Below are positions 15,726-23,470 of a stretch of DNA of 40,828 nt, in pieces. The DNA lies in NCBI GenBank assembly GCA_045617525.1, contig JAZLIT010000222.1:1-40828 (forward strand), in the 5' to 3' direction. The stretch is from JAZLIT01 sp045617525 (GTDB lineage: Bacteria > Bacillota > Bacilli > Bacillales_A > Planococcaceae). Both the position numbers and the translations under genes were made by a program. Each line of letters starts with the position of its first letter. Position 1 is the stretch's first letter. Under the pieces are notes generated by a model. The model was not told the origin of the DNA, made no database searches, and worked only from the letters and a program-made list of their open reading frames with translations.

Positions 15726-16384
15726 TGAGCAATAATCAATATGCGGTCATTTATTGCCGTGTAAGTACAGAAAAGCAAACACAGGAAACTTCTTTAGCAA
15801 GACAATATGAAGAGCTAACAGCCTATGCAAATTCGATGGGGCTCACTGTTCTAAAGGATTTTGCGGATCAGCAAAGTGGCTACGATGTTGATCGTGAAGG
15901 TTTACTTGAAATGCTAGATTATATGAAGGAAAAAAATGTTCAAGCATTATTCGTGCAAGATGAAACGCGATTAGGTCGTGGTAATGCAAGAATGGCCGTA
16001 CTTCATTTACTTCAAAAAAATAACACGATGGTATATTCGTTAAATGATGCAGGACCACTTTCATTAAATGAAATGGATACAATGCTTTTAGAAATTTTAG
16101 CGATTGTCGAAGAATATCAACGCAAACTACATAATGCTAAAATTCGAAGAGGAATGCGTCGGGCGGTAAGTAATGGTTATAAGCCGCAAGAAAATTTGAA
16201 AAATCGCGGTAATATCGAAGGCCGTGAACGAATCGAAGTACCGATTCAGGAAATCGTCAATTTGAGGGAAAAGGGATTAACATTCCAAGAAATCTCGAAT
16301 ACGTTATCAGCACTTGGCTATCAAGTGAGTAAAGCAACAGTGCATCGACGATTTATGGAATTTATTGCACAAAATGAAGAGTAA
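15725..16384 (+). CDS. yneB: Serine recombinase/resolvase family protein YneB
   Basis: The 219-residue protein has the serine-recombinase catalytic domain: YCRVSTEKQ carries the nucleophilic Ser at about 14, then DQQSGYDVDREGL, VQDETRLGRGNAR with conserved arginines, and an E-helix region EILAIVEEYQRKLHNAKIRRG. The C terminus is a helix-turn-helix (LTFQEISNTLSALGYQVSKATVHRRF). It is translationally coupled to yneA and so probably SOS-induced. The cellular role of YneB is not established. No crossover site was recognised nearby. Confidence 0.88.
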   Translation: MSNNQYAVIYCRVSTEKQTQETSLARQYEELTAYANSMGLTVLKDFADQQSGYDVDREGLLEMLDYMKEKNVQALFVQDETRLGRGNARMAVLHLLQKNNTMVYSLNDAGPLSLNEMDTMLLEILAIVEEYQRKLHNAKIRRGMRRAVSNGYKPQENLKNRGNIEGRERIEVPIQEIVNLREKGLTFQEISNTLSALGYQVSKATVHRRFMEFIAQNEE

Positions 16385-16450
16385 ACACTTGCACTTCCTC
16401 TCGTTTTCTCATACCTTTGTAGTATTGGGTATTTAGAAAGGTGAGACATA

Positions 16451-16693
16451 ATGGTATCGAAAGAAAAATTAGCACGTATTAATGAGTTATCTGCAAAATC
16501 AAAGTTAGGTACTTTAACTGAAGAAGAAGCGAAGGAGCGTACTGCACTTCGTAAAGAATACTTAGATACATTCCGTACAACAATGCGTGAAACAATTGAA
16601 AACGTTAAAATCGTCGACGAAAAAGGAAACGATGTTACGCCATCAAAAGTTAAACAAGCGCAAGCGCAAAAGCTAAATAAATTTTTAAACTAA
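16451..16693 (+). CDS. ynzC: DUF896 family protein YnzC
   Basis: Small cytoplasmic helical protein of 80 residues, starting MVSKEKLARINELSAKSK and containing LTEEEAKERTALRKEYL, the signature of DUF896 (YnzC/YneQ type). It belongs to the SOS-linked yneA-yneB-ynzC cluster in B. subtilis, and its molecular function is unknown. The RBS is AAAGGTGAG before the ATG. A hairpin follows at 16708-16750. Confidence 0.92.
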   Translation: MVSKEKLARINELSAKSKLGTLTEEEAKERTALRKEYLDTFRTTMRETIENVKIVDEKGNDVTPSKVKQAQAQKLNKFLN

Positions 16694-16704
16694 TAGTGGT
16701 AATA

Positions 16705-16809
16705 ATGATGACAATAGGGGTAGGGGCAATTTCCTTTTCTTTATTGTCATTTTTAATTAAGCCGTTTTTTACTAAAAAGCATCCTTATTATAATCAGAAT
16801 GACATATAA
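16705..16809 (+). CDS. Possible small membrane ORF between ynzC and tkt
   Basis: A 34-codon frame starting ATGATG that would encode one hydrophobic segment (GVGAISFSLLSFLI) and a basic tail (KPFFTKKHPYY). The ribosome binding site is weak (GTGG). Its 5' part is also one arm of a stem: ATGACAATA (16708-16716) pairs with TATTGTCAT (16742-16750), followed by TTTT. The same DNA therefore looks like the terminator of ynzC. The ORF may be accidental. Confidence 0.25.
   Translation: MMTIGVGAISFSLLSFLIKPFFTKKHPYYNQNDI
16708..16754 (+). terminator. Probable terminator after ynzC
   Basis: A 9-bp stem, ATGACAATA (16708-16716) with TATTGTCAT (16742-16750), a 25-base loop and then TTTTT. The loop is long for a classic terminator. 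Confidence 0.45.
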
Positions 16810-16870
16810 TTAGCCTAATTGTGTTAAAATATCAATTAATATGTCACATTTAGCTTTAAGTATGACATAT
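16799..16870 (+). promoter_or_regulatory. Three copies of ATGACATAT upstream of tkt
   Basis: ATGACATAT occurs at 16799-16807 and 16862-16870, and its inverse ATATGTCA at 16839-16846. The last two face each other across 15 bases. Three copies within 72 bases, 100-170 bases before the tkt start, suggest an operator, but the protein that would bind is unknown. Confidence 0.4.
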
Positions 16871-16969
16871 TTATAAAAAGGTCATGGAAAATCATTGTTT
16901 TCTATGCCAAACTTTACTAAACTGTATAAGAAATTAATAATTATTAGCACGAGAAAGGATGTCAGCCAA

Positions 16970-18964
16970 ATGACACACACAATGGATCAAATAGCGATTA
17001 ACGCTATCCGTACTTTATCAATCGATGCAATCGAAAAAGCGAATTCAGGACACCCAGGTTTACCGATGGGCGCTGCGCCAATGGCTTATACTTTATGGAC
17101 AAAACAACTACGCCACAACCCTGCAAATCCAAACTGGTACAATCGCGACCGTTTTGTATTATCAGCAGGTCATGGTTCAATGCTTTTATATAGCTTATTA
17201 CACCTAGGTGGCTATGGTCTTGAAATGGACGAAATTAAAAAATTCCGTCAATGGGATTCAAAAACTCCAGGACACCCTGAATACGGTCACACAGTGGGCG
17301 TTGAAGCGACAACTGGTCCTCTTGGCCAAGGGATTGCAATGACTGTGGGTATGGCAATGGCTGAACGTCATCTTGCTGCTACTTATAATAAACCAGGTCA
17401 CGAAATCGTAGACCACTACTCTTTCGCACTTTGTGGCGATGGCGATTTAATGGAAGGTGTTGCTGCTGAAGCAATCTCTCTTGCAGGTCACTTACAATTA
17501 GAAAAATTAATCGTACTTTACGATTCAAATGATATTTCTTTAGATGGCGATTTAGAAAAATCATTCTCTGAAAACATCCAAAAGCGTTTCGAGTCTTATG
17601 GTTGGAACTACTTAAAAGTTGCTGACGGCAATGATGTTGCAGCATTAAATTCGGCAATCGAAACGGCTAAAGGCAACACAGGTGGCCCAACACTGATCGA
17701 AGTGAAAACAGTTATTGGGTTTGGTTCGCCAAATAAATCAGGTAAAGCCGATTCTCATGGTGCTCCACTAGGTACAGACGAAGTTACATTAACAAAAGCA
17801 GCTTACTTGTGGAATCACGAGCCATTCCATATCCCAACTGAAGTATATGATACATTCAAAGCGGCTTCAGACGTACAAGGTGTTCAAGCTGAAAATGAAT
17901 GGGATGCTAAATTCGAAGCATATAAAGCTGAGTTCCCAGAATTAGCAACGCAATTTGTGAATGCGATGAACAATGAATTACCAGAAGACTTCGCATCAGA
18001 ATTACCGGTATACGAGGTAGGTAAATCTGTTGCAACACGTTCATCTTCAGGCGATTCAATTAACGCATTAGCAGCAAAAATACCTTCATTCTTCGGTGGA
18101 TCAGCTGACTTAGCTGGATCAAACAAAACGAATATGAAGGGTGCAGGCGATTTCTCACCAGCAAATTACGCAGGCCGTAATATTTGGTTTGGTGTACGTG
18201 AATTCGCAATGGGCGCAGCAATGAACGGTATGGCATTACACGGTGGTGTAAATGTATTCGGTGGTACGTTCTTCGTGTTCTCTGATTATGTACGTCCTGC
18301 AATACGTCTTTCTGCATTAATGGGCTTACCTGTAACTTACGTATTCACTCACGATTCAATCGCTGTTGGTGAAGATGGTCCTACGCATGAGCCAGTTGAG
18401 CACTTAGCTGCTTTACGCGCAATGCCAAACCTATCAATTATCCGTCCTGCAGATGCTAATGAATCAGCTGCTGCTTGGAAATTAGCAGTTTCATCTAAAG
18501 ACGTGCCAACTGTGCTAGTACTTTCTCGTCAAAATTTACCGGTACTAGATGCACCAGTTGCAGCAGTATATGAAGGCGTAGAAAAAGGTGCTTACATCGT
18601 TTCCCCAGCAACAAAAGCAACTCCAGATGCAATCTTAATTGCAACAGGTTCTGAAGTTTCTTTAGCTGTTGAAGCACAAAAAGTATTACTAGCTGAAGGA
18701 ATCGACGCTTCAGTTGTATCAATGCCTTCAGTTGATCGTTTTGAAAAGCAATCAGCAGAATATAAAGCGTCTGTACTTCCAAAAGAAGTGACAAAACGTT
18801 TAGCAATCGAAATGGGCTCTTCATTCGGCTGGCACAAATACACAGGCTTCGAAGGAGACGTACTTGCAATTGACAAGTTCGGCGCTTCTGCACCTGGCGA
18901 GCTAGTAATGGAGAAATACGGATTCACAGTAGAAAATGTAGTAGCGAAAGTTAAAGCGCTATAA
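16970..18964 (+). CDS. tkt: Transketolase
   Basis: Thiamine-diphosphate enzyme that moves two-carbon units between sugar phosphates in the pentose phosphate pathway. The start at 16970 follows AAAGGATG with about 10 bases spacing and gives 664 residues. The longer frame from 16895 lacks a ribosome binding site. Motifs include SGHPGLPMGAAPMAY near the N terminus, the TPP motif GDGDLMEGVAAEA with NDISLDG, and in the middle domain RVREFAMG-type FGVREFAMGAAMNGMA and VFTHDSIAVGEDGPTHEPVE. Length and motifs are complete. Position after ynzC matches B. subtilis. Confidence 0.96.
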   Translation: MTHTMDQIAINAIRTLSIDAIEKANSGHPGLPMGAAPMAYTLWTKQLRHNPANPNWYNRDRFVLSAGHGSMLLYSLLHLGGYGLEMDEIKKFRQWDSKTPGHPEYGHTVGVEATTGPLGQGIAMTVGMAMAERHLAATYNKPGHEIVDHYSFALCGDGDLMEGVAAEAISLAGHLQLEKLIVLYDSNDISLDGDLEKSFSENIQKRFESYGWNYLKVADGNDVAALNSAIETAKGNTGGPTLIEVKTVIGFGSPNKSGKADSHGAPLGTDEVTLTKAAYLWNHEPFHIPTEVYDTFKAASDVQGVQAENEWDAKFEAYKAEFPELATQFVNAMNNELPEDFASELPVYEVGKSVATRSSSGDSINALAAKIPSFFGGSADLAGSNKTNMKGAGDFSPANYAGRNIWFGVREFAMGAAMNGMALHGGVNVFGGTFFVFSDYVRPAIRLSALMGLPVTYVFTHDSIAVGEDGPTHEPVEHLAALRAMPNLSIIRPADANESAAAWKLAVSSKDVPTVLVLSRQNLPVLDAPVAAVYEGVEKGAYIVSPATKATPDAILIATGSEVSLAVEAQKVLLAEGIDASVVSMPSVDRFEKQSAEYKASVLPKEVTKRLAIEMGSSFGWHKYTGFEGDVLAIDKFGASAPGELVMEKYGFTVENVVAKVKAL

Positions 18965-19116
18965 TCGGAAAGTCTCTAAGTGCAGCCTCTGAATCTGCAC
19001 AAGAAACAGGCGCTGCGACAGAGCAACAATTAGCTCACGAAATTACGACAAATGCACAAGTATTTGCAGAACTTGCAGAAAAAATGCATAGCGAAATGAA
19101 GCAACTTAAACTATAA
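18964..19116 (+). pseudogene. C-terminal remnant of a methyl-accepting chemotaxis protein
   Basis: Immediately after the tkt stop, in another frame, about 50 sense codons run to a TAA at 19114-19116 with no start codon at their head. The peptide (AASESAQETGAATEQQLA ... ITTNAQVFAELAEKM) has the form of the last helix of chemoreceptors: an ATEEQ-type methylation segment, a hydrophobic-repeat helix and a basic end. Nothing upstream supplies the rest, because tkt occupies it. It is best explained as the tail of a lost gene left by deletion or recombination at the tkt-lia junction. Confidence 0.6.
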
Positions 19117-19125
19117 CGGCATAAG

Positions 19126-19153
19126 AAAAGCATCTTCCTAGGAAGATGCTTTT
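19126..19153. terminator. Bidirectional terminator between tkt region and lia operon
   Basis: The perfect palindrome AAAAGCATCTTCC (19126-19138) with GGAAGATGCTTTT (19141-19153) has A- and T-runs at its ends. It includes the stop codon of the minus-strand 110-residue gene, ends the lia operon and can also stop read-through from tkt. Confidence 0.8.
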
Positions 19154-19470
19154 TGCTTTTTATCACGAATGAATGCAAAGATGATTGCACCCAATTGAAG
19201 AACAATCGCTATGACCATTAATATGGTCGTTTTGCTCGAGCCATTCAACGTAAGTTCATCTACTAAAATACCTTCAATCATACTTAGTTGAAGTGTAATG
19301 ATAATCGTAAATGCACCGATAAATAGCATGATTTTTGCGGGTATGTTGAATTTCACAAGTGCAAATAAGATGAGGACGGAAAAAACGACGATAGTAGTAT
19401 AAAGTGGATCAAATAGGGTGAATACACCATCTGTGATGAATTTTTCGTATGTGAACTGTTTATTTTCCAT
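19138..19470 (-). CDS. Small three-span membrane protein at the end of the lia operon
   Basis: 110 residues with about three hydrophobic segments (TTIVVFSVLILFALV; IMLFIGAFTIIITLQL; TTILMVIAIVLQLGAIIFAF) and a basic C terminus RDKKQK. The ATG has AAGGAG 9 bases upstream and lies 25 bases after liaR with no terminator between, so it is probably co-transcribed. Not recognised as a known Lia component. It may modulate the LiaF-LiaS sensor or be an effector like LiaI, but this is conjecture from position. Confidence 0.8.
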   Translation of the reverse strand: MENKQFTYEKFITDGVFTLFDPLYTTIVVFSVLILFALVKFNIPAKIMLFIGAFTIIITLQLSMIEGILVDELTLNGSSKTTILMVIAIVLQLGAIIFAFIRDKKQKASS

Positions 19471-19495
19471 TGTTTTGAGCTCCTTGAATAAGCGT

Positions 19496-20128
19496 TTATT
19501 TTTTCACTAGGCCATTTTGAAAAGCATAAACAACGGCTTGAGTGCGGTCCTGTACTTCGAGTTTTGCCAAAATATTGCTAACATGTGTTTTAACTGTTTT
19601 AAGTGCGATAAATAATTCTTCCGCAATTTCTTGATTGGCTAGGCCACGTGTCATGCATTGCAATACTTCCAATTCACGCTCGGTCAAATGGTCATGCAGG
19701 GCAGCTCGTGAAACGCGCATCTTTGCCATCATTTTTGTCATCACTTCAGGCTCTAGTACAGGATGGCCTGTCATCGTTTTGCGAATTGCCTCGGCAATTT
19801 GCTTGGCATTGGCTGTTTTTAAAATATAGCTAACTGCACCAGCCTCTAATGCAGGATATACTTTGTCGTCATCTAAAAAGCTTGTCACCATCATAACACG
19901 CGCCTCTGGCCATTGCGCTAAAATTTCTGCGGTTGCCTCGGCACCAGTCATTACGGGCATTACATTGTCCATTAAAATTAAATCTGGGCGTAGTGCAAGT
20001 GCCTTTTCGACTGCCTGTGCACCATTTTCTGCTTCGCCAATCACCTCAATATCAGGCTGCGCGGACAAGTAGGCAGCAACTCCAATGCGTACCATTTCAT
20101 GGTCATCTACAATGACGACTTTAATCAT
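19496..20128 (-). CDS. liaR: Response regulator LiaR (NarL/LuxR family)
   Basis: DNA-binding regulator phosphorylated by LiaS during cell-wall stress. The ATG at 20128 has GAAGG 8 bases upstream and gives 210 residues. A GTG three codons earlier sits inside the ribosome binding site. The receiver domain has acidic pocket VDDHE, phosphoacceptor Asp54 in LILMDNVMP and the conserved Lys in YILKTANAKQ. The C-terminal LuxR-type helix-turn-helix is LTERELEVLQCMTRGLANQEIAEELF with TVKTHVSNILAKL. It overlaps liaS by 8 bases. Confidence 0.92.
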   Translation of the reverse strand: MIKVVIVDDHEMVRIGVAAYLSAQPDIEVIGEAENGAQAVEKALALRPDLILMDNVMPVMTGAEATAEILAQWPEARVMMVTSFLDDDKVYPALEAGAVSYILKTANAKQIAEAIRKTMTGHPVLEPEVMTKMMAKMRVSRAALHDHLTERELEVLQCMTRGLANQEIAEELFIALKTVKTHVSNILAKLEVQDRTQAVVYAFQNGLVKK

Positions 20129-21149
20129 TTTTTTCACCTTCTCTTTTTAGTGGAACTTTTACTTCGACGATTGTGCCTTCGTCTTTAATGGAAACAATTT
20201 TATAGGTACAGCCAATTTCTACTGCGCGTTCTGCAATAATGCGTAGCCCGTAAGATGACATTTTATCGCCATCAACGTCAAAGCCAAGGCCATTATCCTG
20301 TATACGTAAAATGGCAAATTGATCTCGTTCGATAAAGTGGAGTTCCATTTCGCTCGCCTTCGCATGGCGCAACGTATTTGAAAGGGCCTCTTGTGCGATG
20401 CGGAATAGGTGATCTTCTTCTGCCTTTGAAAGGGGGATTTCCTCGATTTGATAGTCGATATGGAAATATACCTTTTCCTGTAACTCTAAAATTAAATCCT
20501 CGAGACCTTCTGCCAATGTTTTATTGTGTAAAGCAATTGGGCGTAAATGAAGTAGTAGTGCACGCATTTCTAATTGTGCCTGTTGAACAACTTTTTCCAC
20601 TTGTGTTAGCTGCTTTTTAGGTGTCTCTTCCTGCTCCTGCTCGGTCATTGCCGACAGTAGCATCGAGGCAGCGAATAATTGCTGTGATACAGAGTCGTGT
20701 AGATCGCGTGCTAAACGTTGACGTTCTGCTAACAATCTTTCTTGTACAACGGTATCATTTGCTTCCACTTTTTCATTCGACAATCGCTGCAATGAATTAC
20801 GCTGTGTTTCGATTAATTCATTCGCCTCTGTTAACGCTTTTTTCACTGAATAAGGTACACCTTTTTTGATACTTTGCTCAAAATCGGGTTGACCAAGCTT
20901 CTTTATTTGGCGCGCTGATAATGCATCTCGTAGTTTTACAGAAATCGACATCCAAATGGAAAGTATGAAGCTGAGTGCAGCAACTGAGCCTGCAATTCCT
21001 ACGATAATTGGCAAATCACGCTTACGCTCCTCATATAAAAAGGACCAGGTTTGCTCAGTGGGCTCGCCTAAAGTAACAAGTAAGATGCTAAAAACTAAGC
21101 TTGCAAAGATTAAAAGTAAAATGATAAATCGTGTTATAAAGCCACTCAT
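20121..21149 (-). CDS. liaS: Sensor histidine kinase LiaS
   Basis: Membrane kinase sensing envelope stress. The 342-residue protein has two N-terminal spans (about 7-27 and 48-70) enclosing a short outside loop, the intramembrane-sensing design. A HAMP-like and coiled-coil segment follows, then the HisKA_3 motif RLARDLHDSVSQQLFAASM with phosphorylated His151. The ATPase part has ALSNTLRHAKASE (N-box) and DNGLGFD (G-box). The stop overlaps liaR, and the start overlaps the liaF stop by 4 bases. Confidence 0.92.
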   Translation of the reverse strand: MSGFITRFIILLLIFASLVFSILLVTLGEPTEQTWSFLYEERKRDLPIIVGIAGSVAALSFILSIWMSISVKLRDALSARQIKKLGQPDFEQSIKKGVPYSVKKALTEANELIETQRNSLQRLSNEKVEANDTVVQERLLAERQRLARDLHDSVSQQLFAASMLLSAMTEQEQEETPKKQLTQVEKVVQQAQLEMRALLLHLRPIALHNKTLAEGLEDLILELQEKVYFHIDYQIEEIPLSKAEEDHLFRIAQEALSNTLRHAKASEMELHFIERDQFAILRIQDNGLGFDVDGDKMSSYGLRIIAERAVEIGCTYKIVSIKDEGTIVEVKVPLKREGEKND

Positions 21150-21823
21150 CGACGCTGCACCTCCAAATCGCTAAAGCAAGACGCTACATAAATTACAAGT
21201 GAGCGTTTTGCATCTTCAACACCTTCTTTAACTGCAAGTTTTTCGTTGATGAGGCGCTGGGGTGGAGCATGAAGGATTGTAGCCTCGCCGTATAGAGTGG
21301 AATAATGCAATTCTATTGTCACTTCATAGGGTACAAGTATCGTAGTTTTACCGAACGCCTGATTAATGGCAATAAAGGAACGTCCAGTCGGTAAAATGGT
21401 TTCGGTTGTGTCAATTGTGATGGTTCCAGCTAGTTTTTGTAGCTGCAAGTCTTGCCATTTATATTCTTTATCTGTTTCAAATGCGTCAATTAGCGTATTT
21501 TTCGCAGTCCCAAACGTTTTTTGGGGCTTTGGTTTGATTGGTGTTGGTTCTGGTTCTGTTTTTAAGTACTTATAAAGAACGTAGCTAATGAGCAAAATAG
21601 GGATTAAGCGTAACGTCCATAAGGAAAGGACAGCCAATAATAGAAAGAATAGTCCAAGAATCAGTGTATATTTTTGCTTTTGAGTGTAGGCAAAATAGAG
21701 AAAGCCAGCTGCTAAGATTAGTAAAAATAGCTCGCCTCCATTAAAAAAGGCCAGTTCAAATAGAAGAATAATGGCAAAGCTTAAAAATAAAATGGTAAAT
21801 TGATTTGTTGTTAATCGGTTCAC
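21146..21823 (-). CDS. liaF: Cell wall-active antibiotics response protein LiaF
   Basis: Negative regulator of LiaS in Bacillus. The 225-residue protein has about four N-terminal hydrophobic spans (1-85), then a soluble domain beginning after LKTEPEPTPIKPKP and containing GTITIDTTETILPTGRSF, FGKTTILVPYEVTIELHYS and LYGEATI, the typical beta-repeat pattern of LiaF (DUF2154 type). The start follows AGGAGTGAC. Operon position before liaS confirms the call. Confidence 0.9.
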   Translation of the reverse strand: MNRLTTNQFTILFLSFAIILLFELAFFNGGELFLLILAAGFLYFAYTQKQKYTLILGLFFLLLAVLSLWTLRLIPILLISYVLYKYLKTEPEPTPIKPKPQKTFGTAKNTLIDAFETDKEYKWQDLQLQKLAGTITIDTTETILPTGRSFIAINQAFGKTTILVPYEVTIELHYSTLYGEATILHAPPQRLINEKLAVKEGVEDAKRSLVIYVASCFSDLEVQRR

Positions 21824-21853
21824 CTAAGTCACTCCTTTGCAAACGTTAGAAAG

Positions 21854-21876
21854 GGAGAACGCGCGAGGCATTCTCC
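21854..21876 (-). promoter_or_regulatory. Hairpin between liaH and liaF
   Basis: On the minus strand GGAGAATGC pairs with GCGCGTTCTCC and is followed by CTTTCT. It is a likely partial terminator or processing site that would keep LiaI/LiaH output higher than LiaF/S/R, as known for the separate liaIH transcript of B. subtilis. The equivalence is inferred. Confidence 0.45.
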
Positions 21877-21891
21877 TTCTTAATTATAGCA

Positions 21892-22521
21892 TTATTTTGC
21901 AACTACTACTGCCTGCTCTTTTTCTAATTGCACGAGGCGAGCTTCAAACGTTGTCTCTTCGTATTTTCGATCGATTGATTCCGCTAGGCCGTCAATATAA
22001 TCTGAAATTTTATCAAAGTTGTTGTTTGCATTTATATTTGCTTCGATGACTTTGTCCATTTGGTGATGTGCGCGTGTTACATTTTCTTTACCCATTAACT
22101 GTAGTTGACGAACCTTCATATCTTTAATTTTATGCTTCATTGTTTCGAATTTACGCTCGAGCACAAAATACTCATTCTTGCTAGCTTCAATCGTTGAAAG
22201 TATAGCGGTTTTACGTGCGCTGTAAGATGCTACTTCCTCTGTTGCAAAGTCGATTAGGTCTTGTTCCTCTGTTGCATTTGCTAGTTTAAGCTGTGCCTCG
22301 CGTTTTTCTAACATAAAGCTTGCTTGAGTTACTTGTTCTTCAAGCTCTTTCTTTAATTGGCCTTGGCGTGCTAAGAGTTTGCCTGTTTCTTCTGTTTGTT
22401 TTTCTGCCTCACGAATGTATTGATTTAATAGTGAGATTGGATTTTTTTCTGCCTTTTTATCAAATAAATCGTATAAATCTGCTTGTATCTGGTATTTGAA
22501 TCGTTGAATTACATTTTTCAT
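21892..22521 (-). CDS. liaH: PspA/IM30 family membrane-stress protein LiaH
   Basis: Peripheral membrane protein that oligomerises to protect a damaged membrane. The 209-residue protein is almost entirely helical/coiled coil, opens with the family start of an amphipathic helix and domain (VIQRFKYQIQADLYDLFDKKAEKNPISLLNQYIREAEKQ), and continues with long heptads (LLARQGQLKKELEEQV ... KREAQLKLA). The RBS on the minus strand is AAGGGGAC before the ATG. It lies 14 bases after the liaI-like gene. LiaH rather than PspA proper is called from the operon context. Confidence 0.92.
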   Translation of the reverse strand: MKNVIQRFKYQIQADLYDLFDKKAEKNPISLLNQYIREAEKQTEETGKLLARQGQLKKELEEQVTQASFMLEKREAQLKLANATEEQDLIDFATEEVASYSARKTAILSTIEASKNEYFVLERKFETMKHKIKDMKVRQLQLMGKENVTRAHHQMDKVIEANINANNNFDKISDYIDGLAESIDRKYEETTFEARLVQLEKEQAVVVAK

Positions 22522-22535
22522 TGGCTAGGTCCCCT

Positions 22536-22883
22536 TTATTTTGTATTTAAATTTGCCCATTCTCTTTCGAAATTAGTGAATGGATCATTTGAAGTGGGTG
22601 TTACTGAGTTTGTTTCGCTTTTTGTGCCTTTATAAAAATAGTAAACAGCTGCGATAGCTAAAAGTCCGATTAAGCCAGGTGTGTTTGATAACGCGGATAC
22701 GGCACCTGCGATAATAAGTGCAATGCTAAGTACTTTCCCTAGTAGTGATTCGCTTTTTGTGTAGAAATGGACGCCTGCTGCGACTAGTAGGCCTGAAAAT
22801 AGGATGCCGATTACAGGAATTAATGCGATAATTGCGATAAAAACGATAAATGCGATAGCGCCATACATGAAGAATTTTTTCAT
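22536..22883 (-). CDS. LiaI-like membrane protein
   Basis: First gene of the operon, 115 residues. It has about four hydrophobic segments (FFMYGAIAFIVFIAIIALI; IGILFSGLLVAAGVHFY; VLSIALIIAGAVSAL; LIGLLAIAAVYYFY), then a hydrophilic tail (KGTKSETNSV ... FEREWANLNTK). Size, topology and place ahead of the PspA-type gene match LiaI, the membrane anchor for LiaH. Direct sequence similarity is weak by eye. The RBS is GAGGAGG. Upstream on the minus strand GATAAGAT could be part of a -10 box. Confidence 0.75.
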   Translation of the reverse strand: MKKFFMYGAIAFIVFIAIIALIPVIGILFSGLLVAAGVHFYTKSESLLGKVLSIALIIAGAVSALSNTPGLIGLLAIAAVYYFYKGTKSETNSVTPTSNDPFTNFEREWANLNTK

Positions 22884-23097
22884 TTTGTTGTCCTCCTCGT
22901 TTAAGATACATTAATCTTATCGCGTTGTTGGATTTTTCATAATGACCTGTGAATGTATCTTTCTCTAGGTCTTGAGGCTGAGTTAGCGTCAGTCCTGGCT
23001 AGTTGGAATTATTATATAGAATTGAATAAAAATTTAGTGTATAATCCTACGTGGAGAGTTTCTCTCGGAAGATTGGTAGTGGAGGAGGTTGACAGTT

Positions 23098-23316
23098 ATG
23101 ACATGGGCATGGATAGTAGGTATTATTGTTGCATTAATCGCAGGCGCAGCCCTTGGTTTCTTTGCAGCACGTCAATATATGATGAAATATTTAAAAGAGA
23201 ATCCACCTATTAACGAGCAAATGATTCGTGTGATGATGGCTCAAATGGGTCGTAAACCATCTGAAAAACAAGTTCGTCAAATGATGGCTTCTATGAACAA
23301 ATTCCAAGATAAATAA
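23098..23316 (+). CDS. yneF: YneF family protein (UPF0154)
   Basis: Small single-span membrane protein of 72 residues: an N-terminal span (TWAWIVGIIVALIAGAALGFFAA), then a conserved basic soluble tail with KENPPINEQMIRVMMAQMGRKPSEKQVRQMM. The ATG at 23098 has GGAGGAGG (23081-23088) with 9 bases spacing. A TTG at 23089 overlaps that site and is not used. A TATAAT at 23040-23045 may be its -10 box. In B. subtilis yneF lies next to tkt. Here the lia operon lies between. Confidence 0.93.
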   Translation: MTWAWIVGIIVALIAGAALGFFAARQYMMKYLKENPPINEQMIRVMMAQMGRKPSEKQVRQMMASMNKFQDK

Positions 23317-23321
23317 ATAAC

Positions 23322-23350
23322 AAAGCGTATGGGCAACCTACGCTTTTTTA
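23322..23350 (+). terminator. Terminator after yneF
   Basis: AAAGCGTA (23322-23329) pairs with TACGCTTT (23339-23346) and runs into TTTTTTATTTT. Confidence 0.8.
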
Positions 23351-23425
23351 TTTTGCACATAAATAAGAGGAGTGGGACGGATGCATGCTGACCTAGGTGC
23401 ATTGACCTGCATTAATTTTCTCCAT

Positions 23426-23470
23426 AAAAAAACAATCTTTCCAGTTGACCCGCGTCAAATAGTAAGATTG
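23426..23470 (-). terminator. Terminator of the alpha/beta hydrolase gene
   Basis: CAATCTT (23433-23439) with AAGATTG (23464-23470), and inside GTTGAC with GTCAA, form a two-part stem. Seven plus-strand A residues (23426-23432) give the U-run on the minus transcript. The stem overlaps the last codons of the gene. Confidence 0.7.

Noticed and set aside
17379..18927. Several long open frames opposite transketolase
   Set aside because: Shadows of a codon-biased gene. Low-complexity Leu/Arg/Gln compositions and no ribosome binding sites.
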